A DNA stretch of 7,915 bases from assembly GCA_023252015.1 (NCBI GenBank), contig JAHEXS010000049.1, forward strand, positions 1 to 7,915, given 5' to 3'. This document shows positions 5,180-7,915 of this stretch, in pieces; position 1 is the stretch's first letter, and each line of letters begins with the position of its first letter. The position numbers and the translations under genes were made by a program. The notes under the pieces were generated by a model. The model worked only from the letters and a program-made list of their open reading frames with translations, was not told where the DNA came from and ran no database searches. The stretch comes from Candidatus Nitrosotenuis sp. GTDB lineage: Archaea; Thermoproteota; Nitrososphaeria; Nitrososphaerales; Nitrosopumilaceae.

Positions 5180-6628
5180 ATGTCGTCAATTACCCCAAAA
5201 AAAGTTGGAAACATGGAGTACCGAATTGATGCTGACTCCAGCAGAGGGATGAAGGTCCCAGTTACAATCTATGCCGATGAATCTCTGATGCAAAAAATGA
5301 TGACAGACAGAACCATTTTACAGGCAATCAACGTCTCCACCATACCTGGAATTCAGGGGCACGCGATTGTTCTTCCAGACGGGCACGAAGGCTATGGATT
5401 TCCAGTCGGGGGTGTTGCGGCAATGGATGCAGAAGAAGGCATGATTTCTCCTGGAGGAGTGGGATACGACATCAATTGCGGAGTCAGACTGCTCCGAACT
5501 AATCTCACAGAAAAGGACGTGAGGCCAAAGCTAAAGGAAATTGTAACTGATCTTTTTAATTCGATTCCATCCGGTGTGGGCTCTCAGGGTGCTATAAAAC
5601 TAAACTATTCTGAATTAGACGAGGTCCTGGTACGGGGGGTGAACTGGGCAATCGAGCACGGTTATGGAACCACCGACGACGCAGACGTCTGCGAGGAAAA
5701 CGGGCAAATCAAAAACGCAGATCCTAACAAGGTTTCAAACACTGCGCGCAAAAGGGGAGCACCCCAGCTTGGAAGCCTTGGTTCAGGAAATCATTTTTTA
5801 GAAGTTCAAAAAGTTGAAAAAGTTTACGATGAAGAGGCGGCAAAGAGAATGGGAATCCAGGAAGGCAGCGTAACCGTTCTGATTCACTGCGGCTCTAGGG
5901 GATTTGGACACCAAATATGCAGCGACTATCTTAGAGTGTCAGAACAAGCATTACAAAAATACGACATCCATCTGCCAGACAGGGAACTTGCATGCGTTCC
6001 AAATTCATCCGAGGAGGGAGAGTCATACCGAAAGGCAATGTTTGCAGCTTTGAATTTTGCATGGAGCAACCGCCAGATGATCACCCACTGGACAAGAAAG
6101 TCATTTGAGCGAGTATTCAAAAAATCAGAATCTGATCTTGACATGAAACTAGTATATGATGTTGCACACAACATAGCAAAGGTTGAAAAACACAAAATCG
6201 ACGGAAAGGAAAAATCCGTTGTAGTGCACAGAAAGGGCGCAACAAGGGCGTTTCCAGCAAACAGACAAGAAATCCCGCTAAAGTACAGAGACCTAGGACA
6301 GCCGGTTTTAATTCCGGGCTCCATGGGAACCGGGAGCTGGATTCTACTTGGGCAGCCAAATTCCATGAACCTAAGCTTTGGCTCGACTGCGCACGGCGCA
6401 GGCAGAATGATGTCTCGCTCAAAGGCAAGGCGCGACTTTACCGAAGACCAGGTCAAAAAATCACTCAGTGATAAAGGAATTTTTATCAAGTCCTTAACAA
6501 GGGATGGCGTGGTAGAGGAAACTCCCGAGGCATACAAAGATGTGGACGCAGTGGTAAATGTTTCGCACGAGCTTGGAATTGCAACAAAGGTAGCAAAGCT
6601 TGTTCCTATTGGCGTGATAAAGGGATGA
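5180..6628 (+). CDS. rtcB: RNA-splicing ligase RtcB (3'-phosphate/5'-OH tRNA ligase)
   Basis: RtcB joins 2',3'-cyclic-phosphate or 3'-phosphate ends to 5'-OH ends using GTP and Mn2+, and is the archaeal ligase for tRNA exons after splicing. The 482-residue length matches archaeal RtcB. All metal and active-site residues are visible, with a one- or two-residue offset from the Pyrococcus numbering: D97 and C100 in SPGGVGYDINCGVR, H205 in GSGNHFLEVQ, H236 in IHCGSRGFGH, H330 in YDVAHNIAKVEKH, and the guanylylated H405 in AHGAGR. The GTP-site stretch PGSMGTGSWIL is at 379-389. The ATG at 5180 fits the TATA spacing; a second Met at 5213 is less likely. The gene heads a tightly packed unit, its stop overlapping the next start in ATGA. 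No archease gene is in the window. Confidence 0.97.
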   Translation: MSSITPKKVGNMEYRIDADSSRGMKVPVTIYADESLMQKMMTDRTILQAINVSTIPGIQGHAIVLPDGHEGYGFPVGGVAAMDAEEGMISPGGVGYDINCGVRLLRTNLTEKDVRPKLKEIVTDLFNSIPSGVGSQGAIKLNYSELDEVLVRGVNWAIEHGYGTTDDADVCEENGQIKNADPNKVSNTARKRGAPQLGSLGSGNHFLEVQKVEKVYDEEAAKRMGIQEGSVTVLIHCGSRGFGHQICSDYLRVSEQALQKYDIHLPDRELACVPNSSEEGESYRKAMFAALNFAWSNRQMITHWTRKSFERVFKKSESDLDMKLVYDVAHNIAKVEKHKIDGKEKSVVVHRKGATRAFPANRQEIPLKYRDLGQPVLIPGSMGTGSWILLGQPNSMNLSFGSTAHGAGRMMSRSKARRDFTEDQVKKSLSDKGIFIKSLTRDGVVEETPEAYKDVDAVVNVSHELGIATKVAKLVPIGVIKG

Positions 6629-7035
6629 GCGAAGAAGACCGCGAACTTGAAATGCTAAAGGCAAAGCGCCTAGCGGAAATGCAAAAAAACATTTCGACTC
6701 TGACACAAAAGCCGCAAAGCACAGAGCCAAAAAAAACTCAACAATCATACCGGGACACACTGGTTCAGCGCCTTGGGTATCGCGGAATGGAAGTACTCCA
6801 AAATGCAGAATACCAATTTCCAAATGAAACAAAAATGGTAGTTGACAAGCTTGGCGAGTTGTTGCAGTCAGGTGAAATAAACGAGGAAATCGACGGCGGA
6901 AAACTACTGGCACTGCTCAGATCAGTTGGGATTAACGTAAGGATGGCAACTAAAATAAACGTAGAGCAGGACGGAAAATTTGTCTCACTGTCCGACAAGC
7001 TAACGAGCAAACCAGATGATGAATCCCATGATTAA
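6625..7035 (+). CDS. PDCD5-family DNA-binding protein
   Basis: This 136-residue protein matches the archaeal PDCD5/TFAR19-related family (COG2118), small three-helix proteins that bind double-stranded DNA or nucleic acid. The N-terminal acidic/basic helix EEDRELEMLKAKRLAEMQ (3-20) is the family's hallmark. It is followed by a Gln/Pro/Lys linker (25-40) and the compact helical core at about 43-110 (LVQRLGYRGMEVLQNAEYQF; VVDKLGELLQSGEINEEID; LLALLRSVG). The tail is acidic. The ATG shares bases with the rtcB stop (ATGA), so translation is probably coupled to the ligase. In archaea this gene usually sits near ribosomal protein genes, so its pairing with rtcB suggests a role near RNA processing; that part is inference. 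The core is diverged, but the family call is good. Confidence 0.85.
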   Translation: MSEEDRELEMLKAKRLAEMQKNISTLTQKPQSTEPKKTQQSYRDTLVQRLGYRGMEVLQNAEYQFPNETKMVVDKLGELLQSGEINEEIDGGKLLALLRSVGINVRMATKINVEQDGKFVSLSDKLTSKPDDESHD

Positions 7036-7345
7036 TCAAGTGTATGAAATAAGCTCAACCAATTATCTGGATGACAAGCTGATAATCAACAACGCATTGT
7101 CTGATCTGGCAGCCCAGTGTGGACTGCCAAACGAATTTGATTTTGGACAACCCACATCAAGATTTGGCTGGACGTTCTTTAAGGTCTGGATAAAGCCGAG
7201 CTTTCATGTACAGATAGAGCAAAAGCTTGGCGACATGATAAAAAAATCCAAAGGAAGCAAGCAGGAAGAAAAATTTACAAATTTTCTATCCGACTATTTT
7301 CAATCAAAGGGCTGTAAAGTAAAAGTGAAAATGACTGAGGTCTAG
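7016..7345 (+). CDS. conserved-looking small protein of unknown function, third gene of the rtcB operon
   Basis: I do not recognise this 109-residue protein. It has no signal peptide or membrane segment. It appears alpha/beta: a helical start (residues 18-34, LDDKLIINNALSDLAAQ), an aromatic central stretch FGWTFFKVWIKPSFHV (50-65), a Lys-rich helix (66-98), and a basic strand KVKVKM (101-106). The FDFGQP...FGWTFF...WIKP core and the basic tail would suit nucleic-acid or protein contact, but this is only an impression. Starts at 7016, 7019 or 7028 are all possible and overlap the PDCD5 gene by 20, 17 or 8 bases; the last is closest to usual coupling. Its stop shares CTAG with the convergent rps11 stop. 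It lacks the archease pattern, although its place beside rtcB makes a role with the ligase worth testing. Confidence 0.8.
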   Translation: MMNPMINQVYEISSTNYLDDKLIINNALSDLAAQCGLPNEFDFGQPTSRFGWTFFKVWIKPSFHVQIEQKLGDMIKKSKGSKQEEKFTNFLSDYFQSKGCKVKVKMTEV

Positions 7346-7740
7346 ACTCTTCTTCCTCTCTTTCCACCCTTCTTTCGTGTGGTGTCGTGAGGAATTGGTG
7401 TTACGTCGTCGATTCTACCGATTCTGAATCCTCCTCTTGCAAGAGCTCTAATTGCTGCCTGTGCGCCTGGTCCTGGTACTCTAGAACCTACGCCTCCAAC
7501 GGCTCTAACTCGGATGTGGAGTGCAGTAAAACCCTTTATTTTTGCTGCCTCTACTACGGCATTTGATGATTTCATTGCCGCAAATGGCGATGACTCGTAT
7601 CTGTCTGCACTAACATGTCGTCCACCAGAGCTAATCGCAATGGTTTCTCCGCCTGTCAGATCTGTCATGTGTACTATGGTATTGTTGTAGCTGCTGTAGA
7701 TGTGAGCAATACCCCACTTTTCGACGGCTGTTTCTGACAT
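7342..7740 (-). CDS. rps11: 30S ribosomal protein S11 (uS11)
   Basis: uS11 binds 16S rRNA on the small-subunit platform near the mRNA exit and helps shape the E site. The 132-residue protein shows the full archaeal/eukaryotic pattern: YSSYNNTIVHMTDLTG (15-30), GGRHVSADRYESSPFAAM (39-56), the glycine-rich GGVGSRVPGPGAQAAIRAL (81-99), and the basic tail DTTRKKGGKRGRRV. The start at 7740 is 26 bases from a clear TATA box, so the mRNA is probably leaderless. In many archaea rps11 sits with rps13, rps4 and rpoD. Here it meets the rtcB operon tail to tail, and what lies beyond the edge is not visible. The four-base CTAG at 7342-7345 serves as the stop codon for both convergent genes. Confidence 0.98.
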   Translation of the reverse strand: MSETAVEKWGIAHIYSSYNNTIVHMTDLTGGETIAISSGGRHVSADRYESSPFAAMKSSNAVVEAAKIKGFTALHIRVRAVGGVGSRVPGPGAQAAIRALARGGFRIGRIDDVTPIPHDTTRKKGGKRGRRV

Positions 7741-7762
7741 TGTTTATCAAAACATTGGAGGG

Positions 7763-7769
7763 TTTAAAA
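7763..7769 (-). promoter_or_regulatory. rps11 TATA box
   Basis: The minus strand reads TTTTAAA within GTATTTTAAACC, centred 26 bases before the rps11 ATG. This predicts a transcript starting at the A of the ATG. It is the cleanest promoter in the window, as expected for a highly expressed ribosomal gene, and it overlaps the TAA of the upstream minus-strand reading frame. Confidence 0.7.
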
Positions 7770-7915
7770 TACATTATTCGCGGTTTGATTCCAAAAACAC
7801 TCTAGAATCATACTCATGATTGCGTTTTTGCCTCGCTTTAGCAGATGTGCCATACCAATTTTATCGAGTTTTGACTTTTCTGGGCTCATGTTATGGCAGA
7901 TTTTTCTTACATGTG
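7764..7915 (-). CDS. possible partial or small ORF at the right edge
   Basis: A minus-strand frame is open from the right edge for 50 codons to a TAA at 7764-7766. The reading is protein-like: after HVRKICHN comes MSPEKSKLDKIGMAHLLKRG and then KNAIMSMILECFWNQTANNVF. It could be the tail of a longer gene entering from the right, or a 41-residue protein starting at the ATG at 7887-7889. No family is recognised. Against it, the frame is short and its stop lies in the rps11 TATA box. No other feature explains 7771-7915. Confidence 0.4.
   Translation of the reverse strand, partial: HVRKICHNMSPEKSKLDKIGMAHLLKRGKNAIMSMILECFWNQTANNVF

Noticed and set aside
5926..6537. Long open frame of 203 codons on the minus strand inside rtcB
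   Set aside because: It lies antisense to strongly conserved RtcB motifs, is rich in Ser, Phe and Cys as expected of a shadow frame, and has no promoter or recognisable domain.
7016..7345. Archease partner of RtcB
   Set aside because: The length and sequence do not fit: archease has a typical early DHTAD-like motif and acidic character, while this protein is basic and lacks that motif.

Overview
The window looks like a chromosomal segment from a group I ammonia-oxidising archaeon of the Nitrososphaerota (Thaumarchaeota), closest in feel to the Nitrosopumilaceae. The evidence is an archaeal/eukaryotic-type uS11, an archaeal RtcB RNA ligase, a PDCD5-type DNA-binding protein, a FilR1/DUF1724-type winged-helix regulator, very tight gene packing, and TATA boxes about 26-30 nt upstream of start codons, as expected for leaderless or near-leaderless mRNAs. 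The genus is not fixed. By eye the GC content is above that of the most AT-rich marine Nitrosopumilus.

Layout, left to right. A minus-strand gene (39-716) encodes a secreted, Ser/Thr/Asn-rich protein of unknown function, followed by a T-rich terminator. Divergent from it, a plus-strand gene (866-1618) encodes a stand-alone asparagine-synthetase-like ATP-pyrophosphatase domain. Its stop overlaps the convergent stop of purB (adenylosuccinate lyase, 1611-2972, minus), whose likely start is a leaderless GTG. Divergent from purB is a winged-helix regulator (3055-3847) split by a one-base frame change near 3427-3440.

Next is a solo-tnpB element of the IS200/IS605 (IS1341-like) type, about 3850-5145, with an intact RuvC nuclease and no tnpA. 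Its right end lies immediately beside the TATA box of rtcB, so the guide part of its predicted reRNA/omegaRNA would be the rtcB promoter. rtcB (5180-6628), a PDCD5-family gene (6625-7035) and an unrecognised 109-codon gene (7016-7345) overlap in series and look like one translationally coupled operon. That operon converges on rps11 (uS11, 7342-7740, minus), with both stop codons in one CTAG. A possible partial or small ORF runs off the right edge on the minus strand, upstream of rps11.

Most genes are housekeeping: purine synthesis, tRNA splicing/RNA repair and the ribosome. The points deserving a second look are the tnpB/rtcB promoter junction, the frame-disrupted regulator beside it, the unknown third gene of the rtcB operon, and the lone synthetase domain. 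I see no CRISPR array, tRNA or rRNA. No gene-free stretch exceeds 300 bases; the longest are 717-865 and 3848-3967.
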